Shown: in pieces, positions 7,442 through 16,050 of the stretch
How positions within the stretch are numbered: position 1 is the first letter of the stretch
Layout: each line of letters begins with the position of its first letter
From: CAZLMG01 sp964560765
Lineage (GTDB): Bacteria; Bdellovibrionota_B; Oligoflexia; Oligoflexales; CAZLMG01
Length of the DNA: 58,627 nucleotides
NCBI GenBank assembly: GCA_964560765.1
Contig: CAZLMG010000026.1
Location: 1-58,627, forward strand
Reading direction: 5' to 3'
Notes under the pieces: model-generated
Seen by the model: only the letters and a program-made list of their open reading frames with translations
Databases searched by the model: none
What the model was told of the DNA's origin: nothing
Translations under genes and position numbers: made by a program

Positions 7442-9499
7442 TCACCACTCGGTGACTCTCTCCACAAGAAACGGCGTCTGATCCGGATCAATTGGCTCAT
7501 CAAATTCGCGGGCAGCCAGATGCCCGGCGAATACGGCTTGCGCAATGGTATTGGGGGCTTCCGCATCGCCGATGACCCGCAGAGACTCCAGCTGCCCTCC
7601 CTCGAGTGCTGGCACCAGATCATGATAGAGACTGTCAGATGGCGCTCTATCCGTGACTAAAAGTACGTTCTGACTTCTTACTGTCGACATCTTTCCGGTG
7701 ACGGAACACTGGACTTCCACAGAATCCAGGCGAATTTGCGTCACGATATGCCGCGTAAAAATCTTTATGCCGAGGCCCAATAATCGCCGCTCGATTTTTT
7801 CCTGCTCGAGAGTAAATTGCGTCCAATAGGAAACCATCGGCGAAGGCGTTACAATCGACACCTCACAACCGCGGTTCGCCAAATGCTCGGCTAAAATTCC
7901 ACCCATGTAGAAATGATCATCGTCGTAAATGACCACGGAGCCTGTCGGGCAATGGCCATCCATAATGTCATCTGGGGTAAAAATTTTCCCCGTTTCCAAT
8001 CCTGGGATGGGAGCATGCACCGATCGACCGATGCCATCGCGCCGATAACGGGAACCTGTGGCGATAATGACATTTGGAATGCCCGTTTCCAGAACGTCCG
8101 CAGCTGTCATGAAGCTCTCCGGAAACATCGTCACATTGGGACGCTGTTGCGATGGCGAGAGTCGCCACTCGCTAACTCGACGCCACTCGCTCAAGCCCGG
8201 CAACTTGCACTCGCGATTCACCCGCCCACCCATTTCCCGCTGCGCATCCACCAGCGTAACCGTATAGCCACGCTGTCCCAGGGCCCGTGCGCACTCAAGT
8301 CCTGCAGGGCCACCACCTACGACCAACACTTCCTTTTCCGACTTGCGTGCTTCAATGCGCTCAGGATGCCAGTTGCGACGCCATTCCTCTCCCATCGTTG
8401 GATTCTGGGTGCAGCGAATAGGCACGAGCTTCATATCAGCACTGACGCAGATATTGCAGCCGATGCACTCGCGAATATCTTCCAGTCGATCCTCACGAAT
8501 CTTGTTGGGAAGAAATGGGTCCGCAATCGAAGGCCGCGCTGCACCAATCATGTCGAGAATGCCGCGTTTGATCGCAGAAACCATAGAGTCTGGCGACGTA
8601 TAGCGACCAACGCCAACGACGGGCTTGGAGGTGAGCTTTTTGACGAAGGCTATGTAGGGTTCTTGATACCCTTCCTTGGCAAATCGCGAGGTCGCGGAAT
8701 CATTGGTCCACGAGCTGACGTTGACATCCCACAGGTCGGGCAATTCGGCCAGCATGGCCACGATGTCGTGCCCCTCGCCCTGCGCTGTGATGCCGGCCTC
8801 GCCAATCAATTCATCGACGGCAAAGCGGACGGCCACCGCACAACGGTCGCCAATCGCCTCTTTCGTCTCTTCGATGATTTCGCGAAAAAATCGCACCCGG
8901 TTCTCGAGACTGCCGCCGTACTCGTCGGTGCGATCGTTGAATCGACGCATCATGAAGTGCATGGGCAAGGACAGGGAATGCCCCGCATAGCAATAGACGA
9001 CGTCAAATCCAGCATCGCGCGCCCGCAGCGCCGCCGTGCGATGCCAGCGACGAATGTTGCGAATGTCTGTTTTGTCGAGGCGCCGCGTCTGTACCGGGTC
9101 AAAGCCGCACCCACCCGGCACACCCATCGATCGAGGCCCCATGGGCGGCACACGCGAATAGAAGTTCGTGGAATTGACACCGCTATATACCAGTTCGATG
9201 GCAGCCAGAGAGCCGTGTGCATGCACCGCATCCGCCATAATTCTCAGACCGGGGATGTCGCCATCGTTCCACAATCTTCCCTCCTGAAAGGGAGCCAGAT
9301 CGCTCGTATGATGAATTTCAACTTCCTCAGTACAGACGACACCCCAGCCACCCTCAGCCTTGATTCCCCGCATCGCGGCTAAAGACTTGGGAAATCGATG
9401 GCCCAAGCCATTGCAATGGGCCACTTGAAAGAAGCGGTTGGGTGCTGTCACCGGACCAATTTTCACCTGATCAAAGAGAACTTCGTAGCGACTACCCAT
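7442..9499 (-). CDS. Trimethylamine/dimethylamine/histamine dehydrogenase-family iron-sulfur flavoprotein
   Basis: This 685-residue enzyme matches trimethylamine dehydrogenase (TMADH) end to end. It has an FMN-binding TIM barrel, a [4Fe-4S] cluster and a C-terminal ADP-binding domain (GGGPAGLECA). I chose the ATG at 9499 because it aligns with the TMADH N-terminus; an ATG at 9541 adds 14 residues without a ribosome site. Cys29 (VAHCNG) corresponds to the cysteine bonded to FMN. Tyr171, His174 and Asp267 match the active-site triad. Cys345, 348, 351 and 363 (CIGCNIC, IRCTQN) bind the cluster. Of the aromatic amine-binding bowl only Trp264 remains. Glu59 replaces Tyr60 and Asp355 replaces Trp355, as I recall for histamine and dimethylamine dehydrogenases (Gln and Asp). 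A primary or secondary amine, or a diamine, is therefore more likely than trimethylamine. Confidence 0.88.
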   Translation of the reverse strand: MGSRYEVLFDQVKIGPVTAPNRFFQVAHCNGLGHRFPKSLAAMRGIKAEGGWGVVCTEEVEIHHTSDLAPFQEGRLWNDGDIPGLRIMADAVHAHGSLAAIELVYSGVNSTNFYSRVPPMGPRSMGVPGGCGFDPVQTRRLDKTDIRNIRRWHRTAALRARDAGFDVVYCYAGHSLSLPMHFMMRRFNDRTDEYGGSLENRVRFFREIIEETKEAIGDRCAVAVRFAVDELIGEAGITAQGEGHDIVAMLAELPDLWDVNVSSWTNDSATSRFAKEGYQEPYIAFVKKLTSKPVVGVGRYTSPDSMVSAIKRGILDMIGAARPSIADPFLPNKIREDRLEDIRECIGCNICVSADMKLVPIRCTQNPTMGEEWRRNWHPERIEARKSEKEVLVVGGGPAGLECARALGQRGYTVTLVDAQREMGGRVNRECKLPGLSEWRRVSEWRLSPSQQRPNVTMFPESFMTAADVLETGIPNVIIATGSRYRRDGIGRSVHAPIPGLETGKIFTPDDIMDGHCPTGSVVIYDDDHFYMGGILAEHLANRGCEVSIVTPSPMVSYWTQFTLEQEKIERRLLGLGIKIFTRHIVTQIRLDSVEVQCSVTGKMSTVRSQNVLLVTDRAPSDSLYHDLVPALEGGQLESLRVIGDAEAPNTIAQAVFAGHLAAREFDEPIDPDQTPFLVERVTEW

Positions 9500-9893
9500 G
9501 TCCACACGCCCATCGTTCAATTCTGTTTTTGAGGCGTGCATTCTGACACCAAACGGCGCACATGGAAAGCATCGTATAGGCTAGAGAGAGGGGCCTTTGC
9601 GCCGCAATGAATCCTATATTTTATCAATACTTACAGTTAGTTACTAGATACCCCGATGATTTCGTCGCGATCCGTTGTCACGTCAGCACCGATACTCGGG
9701 GATTTCCAGCAGCAAAGTTGCGAGGATACGGAGCGCCAAGAGGTCACCTCTGGCTCGAGATTGCATTCGATGAGCGAAGCGCAGCAACTGCCCAAAGCCT
9801 ATATTTGCCACTGATTACATGCTGTTTATAAGGAGCACCACGATCGGCATAGACCTTGCTTCTTATCTGCCTAGGATTCAAAAGGAGTGCGCC
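9500..9893. other. Divergent intergenic region, about 390 bp
   Basis: This stretch separates the divergent flavoprotein and lipoprotein genes and should hold both promoters. A 74-codon frame at 9607-9831 has no ribosome site and an unconvincing composition, so I do not call it. A short inverted pair (CCCCGA near 9651 and TCGGGG near 9698) is visible but has a 40-base loop. No recognisable riboswitch or tRNA was seen. Confidence 0.4.
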
Positions 9894-10568
9894 ATGAATC
9901 ACATGATTTTGTTTGCAATGACGTTCGTCGTCGCCTTGGCAAGCGCATGTTCGCAGGACGATTCTCGTTCTGATTCACAGTCAATTTCAGAGAAAGATTA
10001 CAAAAGCCTCCGACAAAGCCTGGCCACGGCCAATGTTCCGCTGCCAGAGGCCAACGAAATCGTCAGTCCTACGACCGCAGCTCGCGATACCGCGATCGCA
10101 CGCCATAAAGTTGGTGACAGACTATTTAACGACGCTCATGCTGACGGCAGCTTAACCCAGCTGCCGAAGACGCCAACAACTTTGTCACTAGCAGATCGTG
10201 AGTGCGTTTCACCAAACGCTCTGACTCTGGTCGATAGCGCTCCGTATCCGATCGATCTGCAATGCCGCGACATCATCGCTCAGCCCGAGCCTACGGCAGA
10301 TCCAGAAGCGGAAGTCTGCCCTGAAAAAGGCGCCTGCGTCACAGCTTGCGCGGAAGCCTCGGCAACAGCGGTTGCCCTCGCCTTTGCGCAAGCCTCGGCG
10401 ACTGCCTGTGCCTTTGCTGAAGCATGGGCTTGCGTATTTACGTTTAGACCATTCACCAGAGCCTGCAGCTGGGCACGCTCAGAAGCATGTGCAACTGCGT
10501 TTGCCAGCGCATTCGCCATTGGTTTTGCACACGATCATCAAGTCCAATGTAAAACTGCCTGCAACTAG
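9894..10568 (+). CDS. Lipoprotein with alternating-Ala/Cys C-terminal tail
   Basis: A 224-residue lipoprotein. The ATG at 9894 is fixed by the ribosome site AAAGGAGTGC and by the signal peptide with lipobox ASAC; the upstream frame from 9819 is not needed. Residues 20-145 are polar and unassigned. From about residue 146 to the end the sequence becomes an unusual low-complexity tail in which every second residue is Ala (patterns such as ASATAVALAFAQ and ACATAFASAFA), interspersed with Cys, Phe and Trp and ending HDHQVQCKTACN. Alternation of a small residue with others suggests extended beta strands, as in silk-like fibres, with about ten cysteines available for disulfides. No family recognised. 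Confidence 0.75.
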   Translation: MNHMILFAMTFVVALASACSQDDSRSDSQSISEKDYKSLRQSLATANVPLPEANEIVSPTTAARDTAIARHKVGDRLFNDAHADGSLTQLPKTPTTLSLADRECVSPNALTLVDSAPYPIDLQCRDIIAQPEPTADPEAEVCPEKGACVTACAEASATAVALAFAQASATACAFAEAWACVFTFRPFTRACSWARSEACATAFASAFAIGFAHDHQVQCKTACN

Positions 10569-10589
10569 CCCGCTGAGCGCTAAAGCGCC

Positions 10590-11282
10590 CTAGTCTAACT
10601 CGGGCGTCGCATCGGGCGCACCAGCAAGGTTCAAGGTGATATTGAATTGACCTTGCAGCACCTCTCCACCCGACTCAGGCAAAGCAAACGTAACCTCTAC
10701 CAATTCGCGTTGCTGCGGCGTTAGCGACTGCAAGATCAAATCACTAGCATTCAGCGCATCGCCCTTGAAGTACATCTGGGTGGCAAATGGTCGGTGGCCA
10801 GGTGCGGACACTTTGAAATGAATATGTGGCGGCCGCACCCAAGTTTCGTTTGCGGGATAAGCGCCGGGAATGATCGTCTTGAAGCGATACCTGCCGTCTG
10901 CGCCCGTCATGAGACGTCCCCAATATTGAAAATTCGGATCGAGCGCCGCCTGGTTCGGATCACGAGGATGATTGTACTTACCTGTGTGGCAAGCCTGCCA
11001 GATTTCCACCAACGCGCCGGAAATCCGCTTGCAGACCGCATCCTGAATGACTCCTTCGACGATGACGACTTTTCCCACTGCTGCGGCAGCTCGGCCTTCA
11101 ATACGCGTTAAGTCCCAGTCACGGTCACGTTGCGGGGTCACCGGATAGAACGGCCCCTCAGTCTGCGCCGGGGTTGTCGAACATGTCGAGGCGCCATATG
11201 CAATTTTGCTGAGCAATGCACTTGCACCCGCCATCCAGGAAAGGCGCAAGAGTTGTCGTCGGGGTAAGTAGTTGGGCTTCAT
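10590..11282 (-). CDS. Intradiol ring-cleavage dioxygenase with Tat-type signal
   Basis: A 230-residue member of the catechol 1,2-/protocatechuate 3,4-dioxygenase fold, which opens aromatic diols between the two hydroxyls using non-haem Fe(III). The family signature TEGPFYPV is at residues 41-48. The iron ligands are Tyr103, Tyr142 (PGAYPANE), His153 and His155 (PPHIHFKV). The N-terminus RRQLLRLSWMAG fits a twin-arginine signal (RRxLLRL plus a hydrophobic core ending YGAS), so the enzyme is probably exported folded, as are other small single-subunit members of this family. An AAGGAA ribosome site precedes the ATG. The substrate cannot be predicted. It is a neighbour of the amine dehydrogenase group but convergent with the Ala-tail lipoprotein gene. 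Confidence 0.87.
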   Translation of the reverse strand: MKPNYLPRRQLLRLSWMAGASALLSKIAYGASTCSTTPAQTEGPFYPVTPQRDRDWDLTRIEGRAAAAVGKVVIVEGVIQDAVCKRISGALVEIWQACHTGKYNHPRDPNQAALDPNFQYWGRLMTGADGRYRFKTIIPGAYPANETWVRPPHIHFKVSAPGHRPFATQMYFKGDALNASDLILQSLTPQQRELVEVTFALPESGGEVLQGQFNITLNLAGAPDATPELD

Positions 11283-11559
11283 TGTCGAATTCCTTGCTCA
11301 ATAGAGTTGCAATCAGTTCAGGACCAAGCAACGCTAACATTGGAGCGTGCACATGCAAACTTAGCAAATTTGATGCGATCGATAAGATGGGCTAATGGCC
11401 CAGTGAATCCAGGGAAACTAACGACCTTTTCCAGCTAATTTAGCGGAACCCCAAGCCCACAATCTAATCAAACTATCAGTTGCCGACGGAATCTGCCGAA
11501 AAGTCATCGGCAGAGCTTTGCAAAATCTCGAGCTTGAACTCAACCATGGAAGGGTTCAC

Positions 11560-12807
11560 ATGCGTAACAAGTTTCGCGCCCAATGGAGCCGCGACGACAT
11601 CGATAGTGCCAAACAGGAGATTCGCGCAGAAATTGACGCGGATGGTCGGGCCGAAGACAGCGAAGCGCGCCTCCAATACATATTAGAGTCGCTAAATACA
11701 CTCGAAGATGACATCAGCAGCGCAGCGTTGTTGCGCCGCTATATTCTCTCCATGTCAGCATTAGTTCATCACGAGCGAAACGGCGGTCTCACCGCTTCCC
11801 AAGTTCGGCACGCCGCTCAAGTTGCCGAGCAGGTACTGATGACAGGTGGGCTCGATCCAGAGCGATCACTCCTTCGTTATCTTTATGCTGAGATTTATTC
11901 AATACGCAGTCAGATTGCGCGCAAGGATGGCGATCACTGGTATGCAGCTTGGGAGCAAGCCAGCGGCGTGCGCATGGCTAGCAGCACCGCCAGCGATGCA
12001 GCGGCAGGCCGATCAGCCATGGGCGCTGGACTGCGCTATTTGCGCTTAGGCGACGCCGATATCGCTCGCGTCTATTTGCAAGAAGCCCTATCGAAGCTTC
12101 CTGCAGCGGAACAGCCACGCTGCTATTTCCATCTCATCAACGCCACCCGCCTCCAAGGGGAGCAACAGCAGGCCTTGCACTGGGTCGCTGAGGCCCATCG
12201 CACAAATGAAGCCGGCGAACATGTGAAACACCTTGAGTGGCTCAAGGCCCTTATAGAAGCACAGGGTTCAGGCGAACTCCGGGATCTCCGCCGAATGGTA
12301 GACCCCCGCGCGACGCACCATGAGGCCAGCTACTTTATCGACGTGACATTGCTAGCAATGGCCTCGCGGCAACGAGATACCTACCAGCGCCTTGCCAAAC
12401 TGGAATCGAAAACCCGGTCAGGCAGTATTGGCGTTCACCGGCAAGGCACGATCTATCGTTGCGCCAAGGCTCTTGAGTCCCTGCTCGATAGCGACATACC
12501 CTTGCAGCTCCGGCTGAATGCTCTTGGCGACATGCTAGCAAAGCGTCAAACCCTGCTCTTTATTGAACACGAAATGTATGTCTTAGCCGCGGCAGCCAGA
12601 GGTCTGGCGACATACCATATGGATCGCCACGCATCCATTGTCCTAGCAGAATACGAGGCCCTCTCACTCCGCCTTTCCCGGCAGCAACATCGGGATGTCT
12701 TGAACTTGGTCGGCGACTTATTGGATCGATCGTGGTACCGTCCCGGCGCCCAGGGCATGGCGATAGAAACGCTTGAATCCAACCGAGAAGACAAGGCTGC
12801 CAGCTAA
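11560..12807 (+). CDS. Cytoplasmic helical-repeat (TPR-like) protein
   Basis: This 415-residue protein has no signal peptide or membrane segment. The sequence is almost entirely amphipathic helix with pairings typical of tetratricopeptide-like solenoids (for example LRYLRLGDADIARVYLQEALSKL and CYFHLINATRLQGEQQQALHWVAEA), although the units are degenerate. I chose the ATG at 11560 because GGAAGGG stands five bases upstream; a TTG at 11518 lacks a site. The stop is 2 bp before the PLP decarboxylase start, so translational coupling is likely and the three genes 11560-15075 form one operon. A scaffold or regulatory role for the downstream enzymes is only inference. Confidence 0.7.
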   Translation: MRNKFRAQWSRDDIDSAKQEIRAEIDADGRAEDSEARLQYILESLNTLEDDISSAALLRRYILSMSALVHHERNGGLTASQVRHAAQVAEQVLMTGGLDPERSLLRYLYAEIYSIRSQIARKDGDHWYAAWEQASGVRMASSTASDAAAGRSAMGAGLRYLRLGDADIARVYLQEALSKLPAAEQPRCYFHLINATRLQGEQQQALHWVAEAHRTNEAGEHVKHLEWLKALIEAQGSGELRDLRRMVDPRATHHEASYFIDVTLLAMASRQRDTYQRLAKLESKTRSGSIGVHRQGTIYRCAKALESLLDSDIPLQLRLNALGDMLAKRQTLLFIEHEMYVLAAAARGLATYHMDRHASIVLAEYEALSLRLSRQQHRDVLNLVGDLLDRSWYRPGAQGMAIETLESNREDKAAS

Positions 12808-12809
12808 CG

Positions 12810-14489
12810 ATGACGCGCATAAACAAGGATCATCAAGCCAGACACCGAAAAGCGGAGGCCTCACTTGAGGCCCTCGAACGTATTTTCACCATTCCGGAAG
12901 GTGAGCGCTCAACCCTCAGTCGCATCGAGCGAGAGATCTCTCATAACTTGCAAGGATTTTTGCGTGACCATGTGATCGCCGGCGATATTCCGCCGCACGA
13001 GTTGCAAAAGGACTTCCTACAGACCAAGATTCCGGAGGAGCCGACGTTCGTCTCCGAGCACGCCGACTTTCTGCTATCAAAGGTCGTGGCACAGTCGGTG
13101 CATGTGTCGTCGCCTAGTTTTATCGGTCACATGACCTCTGCCATTCCCTATTTTATGCTGCCACTGGCGAAACTCGTCGTCGCGTTGAATCAAAATCTCG
13201 TCAAGATCGAAACTTCGAAAGCCTTCACGCCGCTCGAGCGGCAAGTTATCGGTATGCTGCATCGCATGGTTTACCACCAAGAAGACGAGTTCTACTCGCT
13301 CAACACTCATCATCGCGAACAGGCTTTGGGTGCATTTTGCTCGGGGGGCACGGTCGCGAATATCACCGCACTTTGGGTTGCTCGAAATCGCTTGCTTGGC
13401 CCCAAGGGTGAGTTTCCTGGAGTGTCGCGCGCCGGATTGATCGCAGCCATGCGCGCACATGGGTTTGAAGATCTCGCTATCGTCGCCTCGAAGCGAGCGC
13501 ACTATTCACTAAGCAAGGGTGTCGACATCCTGGGCCTAGGCAAGGATAATTTGATTGCGGTCCCCATCGACTCCCAACAACGCATCTCGATACCCGATCT
13601 ACAAAAGACACTGCAAGAACTGAAGGCCGCCCGTCGCGGAATTGTCGCAGTGGTCGGCATTGCGGGAACGACAGAAACTGGTAGCGTCGATCCATTGGCG
13701 AAGCTCGCGGACATCTCGAACGCTATGGGCATCCACTTTCACGTGGATGCCGCTTGGGGAGGCCCAACTTTGCTCTCCGAGACGCACAAGCATTTACTGG
13801 TGGGCATCGAGCGCGCCGACTCTGTGACTCTTGATGCCCATAAGCAACTCTACGTACCTATGGGTGCCGGAGCTATCCTGTTCAAAGATCCGAATGCCGC
13901 GTCCGCGATCAAGCAAACAGCGCAATACGTTATCCGCGAAGGCTCCCGCGATATTGGCAAGCACACGCTCGAAGGTTCGCGCTCGGGCAGTGCCTTATTG
14001 GTGCATGCTGGCTTTCAAATCATGGGACGCAAAGGTTATGAGTTACTCATCGATCGTGGGATCGCACTGGCAAAAGAGTTCGCGAAAATGATTCAGACCA
14101 CTGAAGACTTCGAGCTCATCAGCACCCCCGAGCTCAATTTACTAACGTATCGCTTTGTGCCACCTGATGCCCGAAAGATACTTCAAAGCTGCAAGCCCGA
14201 GCAGGCCCGAGCGATCAATCGTTGCTTGGATGAACTCACTGAGCAAATTCAAAAGGAGCAGCGTACTGCCGGAAAAACGTTTGTGTCGCGCACGCGACTT
14301 GAGTCGACTCGTTATGGACAAGATCCGCTGGTCGTGTTTCGCGTCGTACTTGCCAATCCCCTGACAACGCGCAAAATTCTTCTGGACGTACTGGCTGAAC
14401 AGCGAGACCACGCCAAGGCTTGCCTTTCTGGTCAGCTGGCGGACAACTTGCGCCGCGCCCTAGAGGGTAAGCATGACACCAACGCGTAA
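12810..14489 (+). CDS. panP: PLP-dependent group II decarboxylase, PanP (aspartate 1-decarboxylase)-like
   Basis: A 559-residue fold-type I PLP enzyme of the glutamate/aromatic-amino-acid decarboxylase group. The cofactor lysine is Lys345 in DAHKQLYVPMGAG and the HVDAAWGG block (residues 311-318) supplies the PLP-pairing Asp. The long N-terminal helical region and the DAHKQLYVPMG sequence match the PanP subfamily as I remember it. PanP makes beta-alanine from L-aspartate for pantothenate and coenzyme A synthesis in bacteria that lack pyruvoyl PanD. It starts 2 bp after the preceding gene and overlaps pabA by 17 bp. Glutamate or another acidic amino acid as substrate cannot be excluded from sequence alone. 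Confidence 0.82.
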   Translation: MTRINKDHQARHRKAEASLEALERIFTIPEGERSTLSRIEREISHNLQGFLRDHVIAGDIPPHELQKDFLQTKIPEEPTFVSEHADFLLSKVVAQSVHVSSPSFIGHMTSAIPYFMLPLAKLVVALNQNLVKIETSKAFTPLERQVIGMLHRMVYHQEDEFYSLNTHHREQALGAFCSGGTVANITALWVARNRLLGPKGEFPGVSRAGLIAAMRAHGFEDLAIVASKRAHYSLSKGVDILGLGKDNLIAVPIDSQQRISIPDLQKTLQELKAARRGIVAVVGIAGTTETGSVDPLAKLADISNAMGIHFHVDAAWGGPTLLSETHKHLLVGIERADSVTLDAHKQLYVPMGAGAILFKDPNAASAIKQTAQYVIREGSRDIGKHTLEGSRSGSALLVHAGFQIMGRKGYELLIDRGIALAKEFAKMIQTTEDFELISTPELNLLTYRFVPPDARKILQSCKPEQARAINRCLDELTEQIQKEQRTAGKTFVSRTRLESTRYGQDPLVVFRVVLANPLTTRKILLDVLAEQRDHAKACLSGQLADNLRRALEGKHDTNA

Positions 14490-15075
14490 ACCTCTGCCTG
14501 CGGGCAAGGTCATCATGATTGATAACTACGATTCTTTTACCTTCAATCTGGTTCAGTACCTGCAAGAACTGCAAGCGGATGTCCTCACAATCCGCAATGA
14601 TGCTTATTCATCCAATTCTATTTTGGCATCGAAGCCGCGCGCTGTCATTCTCTCTCCCGGTCCTTCTGATCCAGATCATGCGGGTGTTTGCCTTGGCTTG
14701 GTTGCCGCGTGTGCCGAAAGGAAGGTGCCGCTGCTGGGCGTTTGCCTTGGGCACCAAACGATCGGCCAGGCATTCGGCGGCAAAGTTGTGCGCGCTACGT
14801 TGCCAAAGCACGGCAAAGTTTCGCTGATTCAGCATCAGTCGCAGGGGGTGTTTCGCAACCTACCAACACCATTCAAGGCCACACGCTATCACTCGCTGAT
14901 CGTTGACGAGGCCACATTGCCAAGTGCGTTAGAGATCACAGCACGCGCCGAAGATGGTTTGATCATGGGATTGCGCCACCGCCAGTATCCCATCGAAGGC
15001 GTCCAGTTCCACCCGGAAAGTGTTCTTACCGAACATGGGCATAGTATGCTGCGCAATTTTCTCGAGGGACTATAA
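14473..15075 (+). CDS. pabA: Glutamine amidotransferase, PabA/TrpG (aminodeoxychorismate/anthranilate synthase component II)
   Basis: This 200-residue class I glutamine amidotransferase releases ammonia from glutamine for chorismate amination. The catalytic triad is Cys91 (GVCLGHQ), His180 and Glu182 (QFHPES). The N-terminal IDNYDSFTFNLVQYL is diagnostic of PabA/TrpG rather than other amidotransferases. A GAGGG ribosome site lies inside the preceding gene, whose last 17 bases overlap this one. The partner synthase subunit (PabB or TrpE) is not in the window, so folate and tryptophan roles cannot be separated; some organisms use one subunit for both. Pairing with a PanP-like decarboxylase suggests a cofactor-precursor operon. 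Confidence 0.88.
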   Translation: MTPTRKPLPAGKVIMIDNYDSFTFNLVQYLQELQADVLTIRNDAYSSNSILASKPRAVILSPGPSDPDHAGVCLGLVAACAERKVPLLGVCLGHQTIGQAFGGKVVRATLPKHGKVSLIQHQSQGVFRNLPTPFKATRYHSLIVDEATLPSALEITARAEDGLIMGLRHRQYPIEGVQFHPESVLTEHGHSMLRNFLEGL

Positions 15076-15659
15076 CGCCACAGAGAGACGCGCAATCGCC
15101 GCCATGCGGTTCGTCGTAATGCGCATGCCCTCAAGTCGATGACTCACCGTATCAACTAGACCTTCGAGTGCTAACTGAGTAGCCCCGACGCGATAAGCCA
15201 GGCCCAAAATCCATAATCGAGATCTCGACGTTGGCGCGAGCCATATTAGAAGGATTGAATTCCGCCACGATACGGCAAACTTTATTAACATGGGCAGGAT
15301 CAATCCAAATTGTAACGACTAGTTGCAGGCAATTTGCAGAATGCGGTTACGGGAGCACGTTGGACACTGCACAAGCGAAACCATTAACCATCTGATTTCA
15401 CATAGACAAAATCCACGCCTCAATTTTAGGATATCCGGTCGCTGCTGGAACCGTCCCTCATCTTTCGTTGCCAAAAACCTGCAGCCAGTCCCGAAATGGG
15501 TGCACGATGACTCGCCTGAGCATCAAGTAAAACAGCTGCAAATTGGCTGAGATCTGCAGCGGAACATATGTTGCATTGTGCTTAAAAGATACGAGTCGGC
15601 CACGTCGCAACGCGCCGTGGCCACTGTTTGGTTTTAGCTTCGCCTTGGAGGTACGACGT
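15076..15659. other. Intergenic region of about 580 bp without a convincing gene
   Basis: The region lies between pabA and the DUF883-type gene. A minus-strand frame of 77 codons (15303-15070) with a TTG start and no ribosome site ends six bases inside pabA. It has a hydrophobic start and an amphipathic end but no recognisable family, so I leave it uncalled. The promoter of the next gene should lie toward the right end. Confidence 0.35.
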
Positions 15660-15983
15660 ATGGCCACGAAACCTAGACTTATGCATGATTTTGAAAACCT
15701 GAAAAACGACACGTCCCGCGTCGTCGCTGACCTTGGCAAACTTTCTGCCAGCATCAGCCAAGCGACCCGCGAAACATCTAGTGAGGTTGCTACAGAGTTC
15801 ACCCAGCGGATCAGCCACGAGATGGCTTCGCTGCGTGAGAAAATGCGCCGACTGGAAGAAATCGTCCAGATGCGCGCCAAGGAGGTCGATGCCCATGTAC
15901 GTGAACACCCCTATTTGTACGTGATGGCAGCGACAGGATTCGGACTGCTGGTTGCGAAGTTCATCACTCGGCGCCGATCCTAG
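15660..15983 (+). CDS. DUF883/ElaB/YqjD-type membrane-anchored protein
   Basis: A 107-residue protein with a long amphipathic, coiled-coil-prone helix (about residues 10-80, with heptads in FTQRISHEMASLREKMRRLEEIVQMRAKEVDAHV) followed by the short C-terminal anchor VREHPYLYVMAATGFGLLVAKF and a basic RRR tail. This arrangement is the hallmark of the ElaB/YqjD/DUF883 family, whose E. coli members are inner-membrane proteins with a cytoplasmic helix that can associate with ribosomes. The ATG at 15660 has GGAGG eight bases upstream; the open frame extends to 15543 without support. It is a single-gene unit followed by a terminator. Confidence 0.8.
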   Translation: MATKPRLMHDFENLKNDTSRVVADLGKLSASISQATRETSSEVATEFTQRISHEMASLREKMRRLEEIVQMRAKEVDAHVREHPYLYVMAATGFGLLVAKFITRRRS

Positions 15984-16016
15984 CCGTTCGCAACGAAGCC
16001 CGCCTGCTTTGCAAGT

Positions 16017-16050
16017 GGCAGCGCTGGCGGGTGCGCTGCCTCTAGTTGTT
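16017..16050 (+). terminator. Hairpin terminator after DUF883-type gene
   Basis: A perfect eight-base stem (GGCAGCGC at 16017-16024, GCGCTGCC at 16033-16040) with an eight-base loop lies 34 bp after the stop codon. The following TCTAGTTGTT is only moderately T-rich, so termination strength is uncertain. Confidence 0.55.

Noticed and set aside
7913..9382. A 489-codon plus-strand open frame antisense to the amine dehydrogenase
   Set aside because: The opposite strand encodes a full enzyme with all catalytic residues; the plus frame has no family features, signal or ribosome site.
9607..9831. 74-codon plus-strand frame between the flavoprotein and lipoprotein genes
   Set aside because: No ribosome site or coding pattern; the adjacent lipoprotein has its own clear start at 9894.
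10280..10519. Minus-strand Ala-rich frame inside the Ala-tail lipoprotein
   Set aside because: It arises automatically from GCN codons read one base out of phase on the complement; there is no ribosome site or signal peptide.
15070..15303. 77-codon minus-strand frame in the gap after pabA
   Set aside because: TTG start, no ribosome site, no recognised family; possible but not supportable.
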